A stretch of 64,000 nucleotides of DNA from Xylanimonas ulmi (GTDB lineage Bacteria; Actinomycetota; Actinomycetes; Actinomycetales; Cellulomonadaceae), in assembly GCF_004216535.1 (NCBI RefSeq), contig NZ_SGWX01000001.1, forward strand, positions 1,240,001 through 1,304,000, in the 5' to 3' direction. Made by a program: the position numbers and the translations under genes. This document shows positions 24,691-33,451 of the stretch, piece after piece. The notes under the pieces were generated by a model. That model made no database searches. It was not told where the DNA came from and was given only the letters and a program-made list of their open reading frames with translations. The number at the start of each line of letters is the position of its first letter. Position 1 is the first letter of the stretch.

Positions 24691-25008
24691 CGTCCTGTTC
24701 TCTGCTTCGGCGCGCCCTTGCGGCGTCGCTCAGGGCACCAGCGTAGACACCCGACGCGGTCGCCCTCAGCGACGCACCTATCGCGGTGACCGACCTCACC
24801 GCCGATCGAACCGCGCCGTGGCGCTGCGTGCGCGTAGAATGGACTGACCTCTTCGGAGTTCGTCGCCCTTCCCGCATTGTCGTGCGCCCCTTCCCCCCGC
24901 CAGTTCGGCATGGAAGCGGGCATGTGTGTGTCTGTGTTCCGGGAGCCGCGACCGCCCGTCCACTGTGACGGACAGGACTCCCGCTCCCCGAACTGAAACG
25001 GTGCACCT
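24691..25008 (+). promoter_or_regulatory. Divergent promoter region and ~160-nt 5' UTR of the DEAD-box helicase gene
   Basis: The 318-bp interval has no gene. A clean -10 hexamer TAGAAT lies at 24835-24840, implying a transcript start near 24847 and a UTR of about 160 nt. The UTR contains nested inverted segments CGGGAG...CTCCCG and CCGTC...GACGG near 24930-24995, able to fold just before the start. Long structured leaders are a known feature of cold-shock and autoregulated RNA helicase genes. Confidence 0.5.
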
Positions 25009-27009
25009 ATGCCCACCAGCCCTGACGTCGTCATGCCCGCCGAGCCCGAGACCCCGGCTCTGCCCGGGTTCGACACCCTCGGCCTGCCCGCGGCCCTTGA
25101 GGCCGCCGTCGCCGACCTCGGCTTCACGACCCCCTCGGCCATCCAGGCCCAGGCCATCCCGGCGCTGCTCGCCGGCCGCGACATCACCGGTGTCGCCCAG
25201 ACCGGCACCGGCAAGACCGCGGCGTTCGGCCTCCCGCTGCTCGCCTCCATCGACGACGACGGCGGCCGCCCACGCCTGCAGGGACTCGTCCTGACCCCGA
25301 CGCGCGAGCTGGCCATCCAGGTGTCCGAGGCCATCGAGTCCTTCGCCACGCACCTGCCCGGCCTGCGCGTCCTGTCCGTCTACGGCGGCGCGCCCTACGT
25401 GCCCCAGCAGCGCGCGCTGCGCGACGGCGTCCACGTCGTGGTCGGCACCCCCGGGCGCATCATGGACCACATGGAGCGCGGTGCGCTCGTGCTCGACGAG
25501 GTGCGCTTCCTGGTGCTCGACGAGGCCGACGAGATGCTGCGCATGGGCTTCGCCGAGGACGTCGACCAGATCTTCTCCAAGGCGCCCGCCAAGCGACAGG
25601 TCGCGCTCTTCTCCGCCACCATGCCGCCCGCGATCCGCGCCGTCGCCGACGCCCACCTCACCGACCCCGTCGAGGTCGCCGTCGCACGCCAGTCCTCGAC
25701 CGTGTCCTCGGTCCACCAGACCTACGCGATCGTGCCCTTCCGCCACAAGGTCGGCGCCCTGACCCGCATCCTGGCCACGTCTGACGTCGACGCCGCCATC
25801 GTCTTCACCCGCACCCGCTCCGCGGCCGAGGAGGTCGGCGCCGCGCTCATCGAGAAGGGCATCTCGGCCGCCACCATCTCCGGCGACGTCGCCCAGAAGG
25901 AGCGCGAGAAGATCGTCGAGCGCCTGCGCTCGGGCGCCCTCGACGTGCTCGTCGCCACCGACGTCGCCGCCCGCGGCCTGGACGTCGACCGCATCGGCTT
26001 GGTCGTCAACTTCGACATCCCGCGCGAGCCCGAGGCCTACGTGCACCGCATCGGGCGCACCGGCCGCGCCGGGCGCACCGGCCGTGCCGTCTCGTTCGTC
26101 ACCCCGCACGAGCGCGGCAAGCTCAAGCACATCGAGGCCACCATCAAGGCCAAGATCGAGGAGACCGAGATCCCCTCGCCGCGCGACGTCTCCGCCCACA
26201 AGGCCCGCCGCCTGCTCGACAGCGTTCCCGACCGCCGCCAGGCCGGCCGCCTCGACCTGTACGCCCAGCTCGTGCGCGACCTCGTCACGGTCGGTGACGG
26301 CGAGCAGCCCGGCGCCGTGGACGGCGCCCAGGCCGTCGACCTGGCCGCGACGCTCCTCGCGCTCGCCGTCGGCGACGACGGTCCGCGCATGCGCGCCGAG
26401 CAGGAGGAATACGAGCGGGAGCAGGCCGAGGGGCGCGCCGCGCGCCAGGCCCGTGAGACCCGCAAGCGCGAGGTCGGTGACGGGCGCGGCGCTCGCGGAG
26501 ACCGGTTCGAGCGCCCCGACCGCCGCCCCGCGCGCGACGGCGACGAGCGTCCCTTCACGCGCGGCGCCAGCATCCGCCGTCCTGCGGCGGGCACGCGGTA
26601 CCGCGTGTCGGTCGGCCACAAGGACGGCGTCAACCCGGGCGGGATCGTGGGCGCGCTGACCGGCGAGGGCGGCCTGACGGGCTCCGACGTCGGCAAGATC
26701 GACATCTTCGCCTCGTTCTCGCTCGTTGACATCACGGCGCCGCTGACGGACACGCAGCTCGACCGCCTCGGGCGCGCGCGTGTGGCCGGCCGCGCGCTGC
26801 GCATCACCGTCGACCGCGGCGCCCCCGCGGACGGCGGTCTGCGCGGTCCGCGCACCGAGCGCCACACGCGCTTCGAGCGCCCGAGCCGCGACGAGCGTCC
26901 CGCCCGGTCCGACCGCGACGAGCGACCGCGTTACGACCACGCCGACCGCCCGGAGCGGGGCCCGCGCACCGAGCGCGCGTCGTTCGGCGCGCGCAAGCCG
27001 CGCTGGTGA
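25009..27009 (+). CDS. DEAD-box RNA helicase with DbpA-type RNA-binding domain
   Basis: A 666-residue RNA helicase resembling DeaD/CsdA. Motifs in order: Q-motif TTPSAIQAQAIP; motif I AQTGTGKT near 64; PTRELA; TPGRI; DEAD near 170; SAT near 203; and HRIGRTGRAGR near 346. A C-terminal DbpA-like RNA-binding domain (TRYRVSVGHKDGVNPGGIVG..) is near 530-600, followed by an Arg/Glu-rich low-complexity tail (repeats of ERP, DERP and RFERP). It should unwind structured mRNA or assist ribosome assembly, especially in the cold. ATG 25009 follows a long UTR. A perfect 20-bp hairpin ends the gene. Confidence 0.92.
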   Translation: MPTSPDVVMPAEPETPALPGFDTLGLPAALEAAVADLGFTTPSAIQAQAIPALLAGRDITGVAQTGTGKTAAFGLPLLASIDDDGGRPRLQGLVLTPTRELAIQVSEAIESFATHLPGLRVLSVYGGAPYVPQQRALRDGVHVVVGTPGRIMDHMERGALVLDEVRFLVLDEADEMLRMGFAEDVDQIFSKAPAKRQVALFSATMPPAIRAVADAHLTDPVEVAVARQSSTVSSVHQTYAIVPFRHKVGALTRILATSDVDAAIVFTRTRSAAEEVGAALIEKGISAATISGDVAQKEREKIVERLRSGALDVLVATDVAARGLDVDRIGLVVNFDIPREPEAYVHRIGRTGRAGRTGRAVSFVTPHERGKLKHIEATIKAKIEETEIPSPRDVSAHKARRLLDSVPDRRQAGRLDLYAQLVRDLVTVGDGEQPGAVDGAQAVDLAATLLALAVGDDGPRMRAEQEEYEREQAEGRAARQARETRKREVGDGRGARGDRFERPDRRPARDGDERPFTRGASIRRPAAGTRYRVSVGHKDGVNPGGIVGALTGEGGLTGSDVGKIDIFASFSLVDITAPLTDTQLDRLGRARVAGRALRITVDRGAPADGGLRGPRTERHTRFERPSRDERPARSDRDERPRYDHADRPERGPRTERASFGARKPRW

Positions 27010-27045
27010 GCCCGCGCGCCCACCGGGCGCCCACCCTCACCTGAC

Positions 27046-27089
27046 ACGGCGGTGGCCCTGGCTCCTGCGGGAGCCAGGGCCACCGCCGT
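27046..27089 (+). terminator. Perfect 20-bp hairpin terminator
   Basis: 27046-27065 and 27070-27089 are exact inverted complements around a 4-nt loop TGCG, with a very GC-rich stem. It lies 36 bp after the helicase stop and 25 bp from the convergent PH-protein stop, so it can serve both. No T-run follows. Confidence 0.8.
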
Positions 27090-27113
27090 CATCCGCGGTT
27101 CCGCGGGATCGCG

Positions 27114-27602
27114 CTACTGCGGGGCATCCGGCTCCGACGAGCCAGGCTCTGGCGTCTCGCCCCACCGGCGAACGAGCGTCGACAGGCGTCGCGCCTCGGC
27201 CATGCCGCGCTCACCGTCTGCTCGCTGAACGGCCATGACCGGGAGCGTGGTGCCGTCGGCGAGGTCGAGCACCACCCACGGATCGCCGAGCGTCATCCGC
27301 ACGGCCACGATCTCGGCCCACGCGAGGCGACGGGTGCGCAGGATGTTGCGCACCACGAGCCCGTCCGCCGAGGGCGTCGCGCGCACGCCCCCGAGCCGCC
27401 ACAGCAGCACGGCGACCACCGCGGCGAACGCGACGAAGCTCCACGTGTTGGCGGCGGCCGAGGCGAGCGGCGCTCGCGCCGACAGGCCGACGAACAGCGA
27501 TCCGCCGACGGCGAGCGCGCCCACCAGCCATGCCGCGACCGTCGCCCACAGGGGGCGGAACGCGCGCAGCTCGCTGGGGGACGTGGCGCTCGCCTCCGTC
27601 AG
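27114..27602 (-). CDS. PH-domain membrane protein
   Basis: A protein of about 162 residues with two membrane helices ([20 protein letters not shown] and [20 protein letters not shown]). A bacterial PH-like domain follows ([49 protein letters not shown] split over several strands). Similar PH proteins sit downstream of hisG in many actinobacteria; function is unknown. No ATG, GTG or TTG suits the start. The best candidate is CTG at 27602, which overlaps the hisG stop as CTGA just like the 4-bp overlaps elsewhere. Confidence 0.7.
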   Translation of the reverse strand: MTEASATSPSELRAFRPLWATVAAWLVGALAVGGSLFVGLSARAPLASAAANTWSFVAFAAVVAVLLWRLGGVRATPSADGLVVRNILRTRRLAWAEIVAVRMTLGDPWVVLDLADGTTLPVMAVQRADGERGMAEARRLSTLVRRWGETPEPGSSEPDAPQ

Positions 27603-28447
27603 AGTCGGCTGGCGAGGATCGAGGTGATCAGGACACCGCGCGCGCCGACGTCGTACAGCGCGTCCATGGTGCGGTTCATGGTCGAGCGCTCGACCATGAC
27701 GCGCACACCCGACCACCCGGACTCGTGCAGCGGCGAGACCGTGGGCGACTCGAACCCCGGCGTGATGCTGACGGCCTCCTCAAGCAGGTCGTTGGGCACC
27801 ACATAGTCCATGAGAACCCACTGGCGGGCGGTCAGGACGCCCTTCAGACGCCGGGTCAGCACCGAGATCCCGTTGGTGGCGTCGGCGTCGGCTCGGCGGA
27901 TCAGCACGGCCTCCGAACGCAGGATCGGCTCGCCGAACACCTCAAGCCCTGCCGCGCGCAGCGTCGTGCCGGTCTCGACGACATCGGCGATCACATCAGC
28001 CACGCCGAGCTGGACCGAGCTCTCGACCGCGCCGTCGAGGTGCACGATCGCCGCGGGCTCGACGCCCTGGTCGGCCAGGTGGCGCCCCACGAGCGTGGTG
28101 TACGACGACGCGACGCGCCTGCCCGCGATCTGCGCGACGTCGCTCAGCGCGCCGGCCGGAGCCGCGAAGCGGAAGGTCGAGCGCGCGAAGCCGAGCGGCA
28201 GGTGCTCGACGGCGTCGGCGCCCGAGTCGAGCAGCAGGTCGCGGCCGGTGATTCCGGCGTCGACGGTGCCCTCCCCCACGTACACCGCGACGTCGCGCGG
28301 GCGCAGGAAGAAGAACTCGGCGTCGTTGTCAGGGTCGGCGAGCACGAGCTCGCGCGAGTCACGGCGTTGCTTGTAGCCCGCCTCCCGCAGCATCTCGACG
28401 GCGGGTTCGGACAGGGAGCCCTTGTTGGGCACGGCGATGCGCAGCAT
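27599..28447 (-). CDS. hisG: ATP phosphoribosyltransferase
   Basis: First enzyme of histidine synthesis (ATP + PRPP to phosphoribosyl-ATP). It is a 282-residue long-form HisG with the C-terminal ACT-like histidine-sensing domain, so it needs no HisZ. It starts [20 protein letters not shown] and contains [15 protein letters not shown] and [15 protein letters not shown]. The PRPP-binding site [14 protein letters not shown] is near 160. ATG 28447 is the natural start. It follows hisE by 56 bp and is normally feedback-inhibited by histidine. Confidence 0.95.
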   Translation of the reverse strand: MLRIAVPNKGSLSEPAVEMLREAGYKQRRDSRELVLADPDNDAEFFFLRPRDVAVYVGEGTVDAGITGRDLLLDSGADAVEHLPLGFARSTFRFAAPAGALSDVAQIAGRRVASSYTTLVGRHLADQGVEPAAIVHLDGAVESSVQLGVADVIADVVETGTTLRAAGLEVFGEPILRSEAVLIRRADADATNGISVLTRRLKGVLTARQWVLMDYVVPNDLLEEAVSITPGFESPTVSPLHESGWSGVRVMVERSTMNRTMDALYDVGARGVLITSILASRL

Positions 28448-28503
28448 CTGGGACCTCGTTCGGGTGGTCAGGGTGGACGACGGCGGACGTGCGGCGGCGC
28501 CGC

Positions 28504-28767
28504 TCACAGATGCGCGTACACGTCCTTGAGCGTCAGGCCCTTGGCGACCATGAGCACCTGCAGGTGGTAGAGCAGCTGCGAGATCTCCTCCGCGGCCCGG
28601 TCGTCACCCTCGTGCTCGGCCGCCATCCAGACCTCGGCGGCCTCCTCCACGATCTTCTTGCCGATCGCATGGACGCCGGCGTCGAGCTCCTTGACGGTGC
28701 CCGAGCCCTCCGGGCGGGTCACGGACTTCTCGGTCAGCTCGGCGAACAGCGAGTCGAAGGTCTTCAC
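28504..28767 (-). CDS. hisE: Phosphoribosyl-ATP pyrophosphatase
   Basis: An 87-residue MazG-like helical protein, second step of histidine synthesis. [34 protein letters not shown] (metal-binding EExxE) and [14 protein letters not shown] are diagnostic. GTG 28767 gives the usual length and has TACGCT 6 nt upstream, suggesting a leaderless message. However, an in-frame GTG at 28857 with an AGGAGG site could add 30 Pro/Arg-rich residues. It lies between ribH and hisG. Confidence 0.92.
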   Translation of the reverse strand: MKTFDSLFAELTEKSVTRPEGSGTVKELDAGVHAIGKKIVEEAAEVWMAAEHEGDDRAAEEISQLLYHLQVLMVAKGLTLKDVYAHL

Positions 28768-28896
28768 GGGCCAAGCGTAGGCGACCCGACCCCCTCCTCT
28801 GGGCCTGGGTTCGTTGGGCGGCGCGCGGGGTGCGGGTGCTGGAGGCGCTTGGCACACTATTTTCCTCCTGGAAGAAGACGACTCACTGACCGCCGG

Positions 28897-29427
28897 TCAC
28901 AACCCGCGCAGTTGGCGGTGCAGTTCGTACCGGCCGCGGCCGGCCACATCGCCGTCGGGCAACGCCGCGCGCAGCGCCACGACCGTCGCGACCGCCGCCT
29001 GCGCGGCCTCGTAGCCCTTGTCCTCCCCTGAGCCGGGCAGCCCCGCACGGTCGAGCGCCTGCGCCTCGTCGTCGCAGGTGAGCACACCGAAGCCCACCGG
29101 GACACCCGTGCGCACCGACAGCTCGGTCAGGCCCGTCGTCGCGGCCGAGCACACGTAGTCGAAGTGCGGCGTCCCCCCGCGGATCACGACGCCCAGCGAG
29201 ACGACGGCGTCCGCGCCTGCGGCCACGGCCCGCGAGGCGGCGACGGGCAGCTCGAACGAGCCGGGCACCCGCACCTCGGTCACCTTCTCGACCCCCGCGT
29301 CGCCCAGCGCGCGCCGCGCGCCGTCGAGCAGACCGTCCATGACCTGCGTATGCCAGCTCGCCGCGACGACCACGACGCGCAACCCGCGTCCGTCCACGGT
29401 CAGGGTGGGTGCTCCGGCGCCGCTCAT
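28897..29427 (-). CDS. ribH: 6,7-dimethyl-8-ribityllumazine synthase
   Basis: A 176-residue lumazine synthase that condenses the ribityl-uracil with dihydroxybutanone phosphate, the step before riboflavin synthase. Landmarks: [35 protein letters not shown]; and [20 protein letters not shown] with the catalytic His. [18 protein letters not shown] follows. ATG 29427 overlaps the ribBA stop (ATGA), so it is the last of four coupled rib genes. Confidence 0.95.
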   Translation of the reverse strand: MSGAGAPTLTVDGRGLRVVVVAASWHTQVMDGLLDGARRALGDAGVEKVTEVRVPGSFELPVAASRAVAAGADAVVSLGVVIRGGTPHFDYVCSAATTGLTELSVRTGVPVGFGVLTCDDEAQALDRAGLPGSGEDKGYEAAQAAVATVVALRAALPDGDVAGRGRYELHRQLRGL

Positions 29428-30836
29428 CGGCTCTCCTTCGTCGGTTCGGGGCCGCCCAGCGTCAGCAGGTGGCCCATGTGCAGCTTCTTGGTGGTCAGGT
29501 AGTGCTCGTTCTCGGGCCCCAGGCCGACCTCGATCGGCTCACGCCCGACGACGTCGACGCCCGCGGCGCGCAGTCCCTCGGCCTTGCGCGGGTTGTTGCT
29601 CAACAGGCGCACGCGCTCCAGGCCGAGGGCGCGCAGGATCGCCGCCGCCGCGCCGTACTCGCGCGCGTCGATCGGCAGGCCCAGGTCCACATTGGCCTCG
29701 ACGGTGTCGCGGCCCTGGTCCTGGAGCGCGTAGGCGGCGACCTTGGCTGCCAGCCCGATGCCACGGCCCTCGTGCCCGCCCACGTAGACGACGGCGCCGC
29801 CGTGTTGCGCGACGGCGCGCAGCGAGGCCCGCAACTGCGGTCCGCAGTCGCAGCGCAGCGAGCCGAACGCGTCCCCCGTCAGGCACTCCGAGTGGACCCG
29901 CACCCACGGCACGGCGTCCGGCTGCGCGCCGGCCGCGACGAGCGCGACGTGCTCGTCGCCCGTGTGCGCGTCGCGGAAGGCGTGCAGCCGGAACACGCCG
30001 TGCTCGGTGGGCAGCCGCGCCTGCGCCACATGCTCGACCCGCGCGCCGGTTGAGCCTGTCGAAACCCGCTGGGGGCCGGCGCTGGTTGAGCCTGTCGAAA
30101 CCCGCTGGGGGCCCGCGCCGGTTGAGCCTGTCGAAACCCAGCGGGGGGTGGTTTCGACAGGCTCGACCACCCGGGGGCTCGTGTCCTCGTGCGCACGCCG
30201 CCACGCGACGAGGTCGGCGATGGTCAGCAGCTCCAGGCCCTCGGCCGCCGCGAACGCGCGCGCCTCAGCCAGCCGCACCATCGCGCCGTCGTCGCGCACG
30301 AGCTCGCCGATCAGCCCGACCTCGCCCGCGCCGGCCGCCCGGACCAGGTCGACCGCGGCCTCGGTGTGCCCCGGCCGCTCCAGGACGCCGCCCGGCACGG
30401 CGCGCAACGGCAGCACGTGGCCCGGCCGGATCAGGTCGGTGGGCGCGGTCGTCGGGTCCGCCAGCACGCGCAGCGTCCGGGCGCGGTCGGCCGCGCTGAT
30501 GCCCGTGGTCACGCCCGACGCCGCGTCGACCGAGACCGTGTAGGCGGTGCGCCGCGGATCGCGGCTGTCGGTCACCATGAGCGGCAGGCCGAGCGCGTCG
30601 GCCCGCGCGGCGGGCATGGGCGCGCACAGGTATCCCGAGGTGTGGCGCACAGTCCAGGCGACCCAGCGCTCCTCGGCGTGGCGTGCGGCCATGACGACGT
30701 CGACCTCAGCCTCGCGATCCTCGGCGTCGGCCACGAGCACCGGGAGACCGGCCGCGAGCGCCGCCAGCGCCCGCGCGACGGCGTCGCCGCGCCCCGCGGG
30801 TTGTGGTGGGCCGGCGGGGGCCGTCGGGGCGGTCAC
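29424..30836 (-). CDS. ribBA: Bifunctional DHBP synthase / GTP cyclohydrolase II with repeat-built linker
   Basis: A 470-residue fusion. Residues 1 to about 215 are RibB (3,4-dihydroxy-2-butanone 4-phosphate from ribulose 5-phosphate), with the EDREAEVD metal loop, [10 protein letters not shown] and [13 protein letters not shown]. Residues 264 to the end are RibA (GTP to the ribosylamino-pyrimidine), with zinc cysteines in [26 protein letters not shown] and NNPRK. Between them (about 222-263) lies a linker encoded by four copies of the genome's dispersed repeat, giving VSTGST units. Normal RibBA proteins have a linker of only a few residues. GTG 30836 overlaps the ribE stop (GTGA). Confidence 0.93.
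   Translation of the reverse strand: MTAPTAPAGPPQPAGRGDAVARALAALAAGLPVLVADAEDREAEVDVVMAARHAEERWVAWTVRHTSGYLCAPMPAARADALGLPLMVTDSRDPRRTAYTVSVDAASGVTTGISAADRARTLRVLADPTTAPTDLIRPGHVLPLRAVPGGVLERPGHTEAAVDLVRAAGAGEVGLIGELVRDDGAMVRLAEARAFAAAEGLELLTIADLVAWRRAHEDTSPRVVEPVETTPRWVSTGSTGAGPQRVSTGSTSAGPQRVSTGSTGARVEHVAQARLPTEHGVFRLHAFRDAHTGDEHVALVAAGAQPDAVPWVRVHSECLTGDAFGSLRCDCGPQLRASLRAVAQHGGAVVYVGGHEGRGIGLAAKVAAYALQDQGRDTVEANVDLGLPIDAREYGAAAAILRALGLERVRLLSNNPRKAEGLRAAGVDVVGREPIEVGLGPENEHYLTTKKLHMGHLLTLGGPEPTKESR
30048..30170. repeat. Dispersed-repeat array inside ribBA (three 36-bp direct units plus one inverted copy)
   Basis: GGTTGAGCCTGTCGAAACCC recurs at 30048, 30084 and 30120, an exact 36-bp period (12 codons). 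An inverted copy follows at 30148-30170. In the ribBA frame the direct units read [12 protein letters not shown], and the inverted copy reads VVEPVETT. The reading frame is kept throughout. The third direct copy and the inverted copy can form a hairpin. Confidence 0.9.
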
Positions 30837-31435
30837 CGCTCCCCCAGTGCGAGCATGCGTTCGACGTACTTGGCCAGCACGTCGACCTCGACGTTGACGC
30901 CGTCGCCGGGTTGGAGGGCGCCGAGGGTGGTGGCGGCGAGGGTGGTGGGGATGAGGGCGACGCCGAACCCGGTGGTGGTGACGTGGGTGACGGTGAGGGA
31001 GACGCCGGCGAGTGCGATGGAGCCCTGGGGGGCGACGTAGCGGCGCAGAGGCTCGGGCAGGTCGAAGGTGAGCTCGTCCCAGCGTGGCCCGGGGGTGCGC
31101 GACGTGAGTGTGGCGACGCCGTCGACGTGGCCTTGGACCACGTGCCCGTCGAGCCGTCCGGCTGCGGGCACGGCGCGCTCCAGGTTGACCTGTGCGCCCG
31201 GCCGCAGTGCGCCGAGCGTGGTCAGGCGCAGGGTCTGGGGCATGACGTCGGCGGTGAACGCGCCGCCGGGCAGGTCGACGACGGTGAGGCAGACGCCGTC
31301 GACGGCGATGGAGGCGCCGTGCCGGGCGTCGGCGGTGACGTGGTCGGCCTCGATGGTGAGCACGGCGTCGCGGCCGTCTCCGCGGTGTTCGAGGGCGCGG
31401 ACGCGGCCGCGCTCCTCGACGATTCCGGTGAACAT
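30833..31435 (-). CDS. ribE: Riboflavin synthase, alpha chain
   Basis: A 200-residue protein of two homologous lumazine-binding barrels. It begins MFTGIVEERGRV; barrel 1 has DGVCLTVV and FTADVMPQTLRLTTLG, and barrel 2 has HVVQGHVDGVA and ALAGVSLTVTHV. It dismutates two lumazines to riboflavin. ATG 31435 shares one base with the ribD stop (TGATG) and its stop overlaps ribBA (GTGA). Length is standard (about 200-215). Confidence 0.95.
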   Translation of the reverse strand: MFTGIVEERGRVRALEHRGDGRDAVLTIEADHVTADARHGASIAVDGVCLTVVDLPGGAFTADVMPQTLRLTTLGALRPGAQVNLERAVPAAGRLDGHVVQGHVDGVATLTSRTPGPRWDELTFDLPEPLRRYVAPQGSIALAGVSLTVTHVTTTGFGVALIPTTLAATTLGALQPGDGVNVEVDVLAKYVERMLALGER

Positions 31436-32577
31436 CAGTGCTCCTTGCCGGTGGTGTGGGCGGGGTCTGTGGGATGGGCCGGCTCGCTGACGTGGGCTGG
31501 CTCGGTGGGGTCGACGGGCTCGGTCGGCTCGGCGCGTGCGACGAGCAGGGCGTCGTCGCCGAGGCGCTGGACGCTGACGGTTCGCCAGCGGGGTGCGCCG
31601 GACAACGTGGTGACGCCGAACGGGGCGACGGCGGAGGGTCCGGCGCCGAGCAGGACGGGGGCGAGGTAGGCGTGCACCTCGTCGACGACGCCGGCGGCGA
31701 GCAGCGCGGTGGCGAGCGCGGGTCCGCCCTCGACGAGCAGGTGGCGCACCTCGCGCTCGTGCAGCGCGGCGAGCACGGTCGCCGCGTCGTGGGTGCGCAG
31801 CCGCACGACCTGCCCCCCGGGACCGTGCAGCCGGGCGCCGGGCGGCAGGTCGCGGTGGCCGACGACGACGCGCAGGGGCTGGTGGCCGGCGAGGGCGCCG
31901 TCGGGCGTGCGCGCGGTGAGGGCGGGGTCGTCGGCGAGCGCGGTACCCGTGGTGACGGCGATGGCGTCGACCGTGGCGCGCACGGCGTGGGCGTGGGCGC
32001 GCGCGGCGGGGCCGGTGATCCAGCGGCTCGTGCCGTCGGGGGCGGCGACGCGTCCGTCGAGCGTGGTGGCGAGCTTGAGGGTGACGTAGGGGCGTGCGGC
32101 GCGCAGGGCGTGGCGCCAGGCGCGCACGAGGTCGAGGGACGCCGCGGCGCGCAGCCCGCCGCTGACGAGGACTCCGTGCGCGCGCAGGGTCTGGGCTCCC
32201 CCGCCCGACGCCTGGCCGGGGTCGTCGAGCGCGTAGACCACCTCGGCGACGGCCGCGTCGAGCAGGGCGCGCGCGCACGGGCCCGTGCGGCCGGTGTGGT
32301 CGCAGGGTTCGAGCGTGACGACGGCGGTGGCAGCGCGGGGGTCGTTCCCGCGCTCGCGGGCGTCGGCGAGCGCGGCGACCTCGGCGTGGTCGGTCCCCGC
32401 TCCGCGGTGCCAGCCCTCGCCGATGACGCGCCGCGCGACGTCCCCGGGCCGCTGGGGGGCGAGCAGCACGCAGCCGACGCGCGGGTTGGGGCCGTGCGCG
32501 GGTCCACGGGCGGCGAGCGTGAGCGCACGGTCCATCGCGGCGGCGAGGTCCGCCACGTGCGTTGGCGTCGTGCCCAT
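31435..32577 (-). CDS. ribD: Bifunctional riboflavin deaminase-reductase
   Basis: A 380-residue protein. The N-terminal deaminase has GPNPRVGCVLL, the zinc/catalytic HAEV and LEPCDHTGRTGPC. The C-terminal reductase has VTLKLATTLDGRVAAPDGTSRWITG and HLLVEGGPALATALL. It carries out the second and third steps of the GTP branch. The last 30 residues are a low-complexity Glu-Pro-Thr-His tail not seen in the core family. ATG 32577 follows GGAGG, which lies in a hairpin downstream of the FMN riboswitch. First gene of ribD-ribE-ribBA-ribH. Confidence 0.94.
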   Translation of the reverse strand: MGTTPTHVADLAAAMDRALTLAARGPAHGPNPRVGCVLLAPQRPGDVARRVIGEGWHRGAGTDHAEVAALADARERGNDPRAATAVVTLEPCDHTGRTGPCARALLDAAVAEVVYALDDPGQASGGGAQTLRAHGVLVSGGLRAAASLDLVRAWRHALRAARPYVTLKLATTLDGRVAAPDGTSRWITGPAARAHAHAVRATVDAIAVTTGTALADDPALTARTPDGALAGHQPLRVVVGHRDLPPGARLHGPGGQVVRLRTHDAATVLAALHEREVRHLLVEGGPALATALLAAGVVDEVHAYLAPVLLGAGPSAVAPFGVTTLSGAPRWRTVSVQRLGDDALLVARAEPTEPVDPTEPAHVSEPAHPTDPAHTTGKEH

Positions 32578-32675
32578 CGGTCCTCCGGAGCCTCGGCGCT
32601 CCGGGGTCCACGACCGGCGGCATGCCCGCAAGGGCACGCCGCGGCGTGTCACGGCGCGCGATGGCGCACGCCGCC

Positions 32676-32803
32676 CATGCTTCCTCCCATCCGGACTCTC
32701 ACCGTCGGCCCTGGAGTTCCACCAGGTCGGCCACACCAGATCGCTCTCGTGTGGTTCGCGGGCTGTCACCGCCGGCTCGGAATTTCACCGACCCCGGAGC
32801 ATG
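32676..32803 (-). promoter_or_regulatory. FMN riboswitch (RFN element) controlling ribD-ribE-ribBA-ribH
   Basis: The reverse strand carries the RFN core in order: CCGGGGTCGGTGAAATTCCG, CCGGCGGTGACAGCCCGCGA, GGTGGAACTCCAGGGCCGAC and GAGAGTCCGGATGGGAGGAA. P1 is CATGCT (32803-32798) pairing with AGCATG (32681-32676). About 75 nt further on, CCGGAGC (32604-32598) and GCTCCGG (32591-32585) form a hairpin whose 3' arm runs into the ribD ribosome site. This suggests FMN-dependent translation control. Confidence 0.93.
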
Positions 32804-32896
32804 TTTGGACCCGATGCTGCCAGGCGAGGGCCTGTGCGCGCAACGTGCGGTCGCGCGCCGTCCGGAGCACGAGACGGCGCGGGCGGGCAGGGGCGG

Positions 32897-33406
32897 CTAC
32901 GGGCGGTGGCCTGCGGGCCACGCGTCAGGCAGTCCGCCGTCCGCGGCGGGCGGCACGACGCCGTCGAAGGGCGTGACGGTGCGCAGCCCGCCCGGCTCGC
33001 CCACCGACGCGTCGGCCGGGGACCGCTGCAGGATCACCACGACCGTCTGGTCGGTGTCGAGCGGGTCGCCGCCGGGGTAGCGCTCTCCCGAGCCGTCGCA
33101 CGTCACGGGGGTCGACGTGACGGTGATCCGCTCCCCCGGCTCCGCTCCGTCACCGGCCAGGACGGCCTGGACGTCCAGCTCCCAGCGCTGGGCCCGCACA
33201 CCGAAGGCCGTGGTCGAGCCCGCCGGCCCGACGACGTCGCCGCGCACCACGAGGTGGCCCTGCGCGGCCGCCGCGGGGGTGTCGAAGGTCACCCAGTCCA
33301 CGCACGCCTCGCCGGGGCCGGTGGCGGCACAACCGCCGGCGACCGCGAGCGCCGCAGCGAGCGCCCCGACGAGGGTTGTGAGCGTCGTGATCGTCCTTCG
33401 GACCAT
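32897..33406 (-). CDS. Hypothetical lipoprotein
   Basis: A 169-residue secreted protein with a lipoprotein signal (RTITTLTTLVGALAAALAVA, then GGC lipobox near residue 25). A beta-rich domain follows (VDWVTFDTPAAAAQGHLVV, RWELDVQAVLAG, GERITVTSTPVTC, TVVVILQR), resembling small surface proteins that carry one disulfide. I recognise no family. It lies between rpe and the FMN riboswitch on the same strand, so it may be read with rpe. Confidence 0.7.
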   Translation of the reverse strand: MVRRTITTLTTLVGALAAALAVAGGCAATGPGEACVDWVTFDTPAAAAQGHLVVRGDVVGPAGSTTAFGVRAQRWELDVQAVLAGDGAEPGERITVTSTPVTCDGSGERYPGGDPLDTDQTVVVILQRSPADASVGEPGGLRTVTPFDGVVPPAADGGLPDAWPAGHRP

Positions 33407-33451
33407 GGCTGCCTCCCGTGTCGGCCTTGTCAGGCGGGCTGTGCGGACTCG

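Noticed and set aside
24786-24968. Small upstream ORF in the DEAD-box leader
   Set aside because: It begins upstream of the predicted transcript start and lacks a ribosome site; Cys/Arg/Pro-rich noise.
24796-26940. Open frame of about 700 codons antisense to the DEAD-box helicase
   Set aside because: Composition is Gly/Ala/Val/Asp-rich shadow of the helicase; no start signal.
30048-30170. CRISPR-like array (36-bp period)
   Set aside because: The units abut with no variable spacers, lie in frame in ribBA and belong to a dispersed repeat family found elsewhere in the window.
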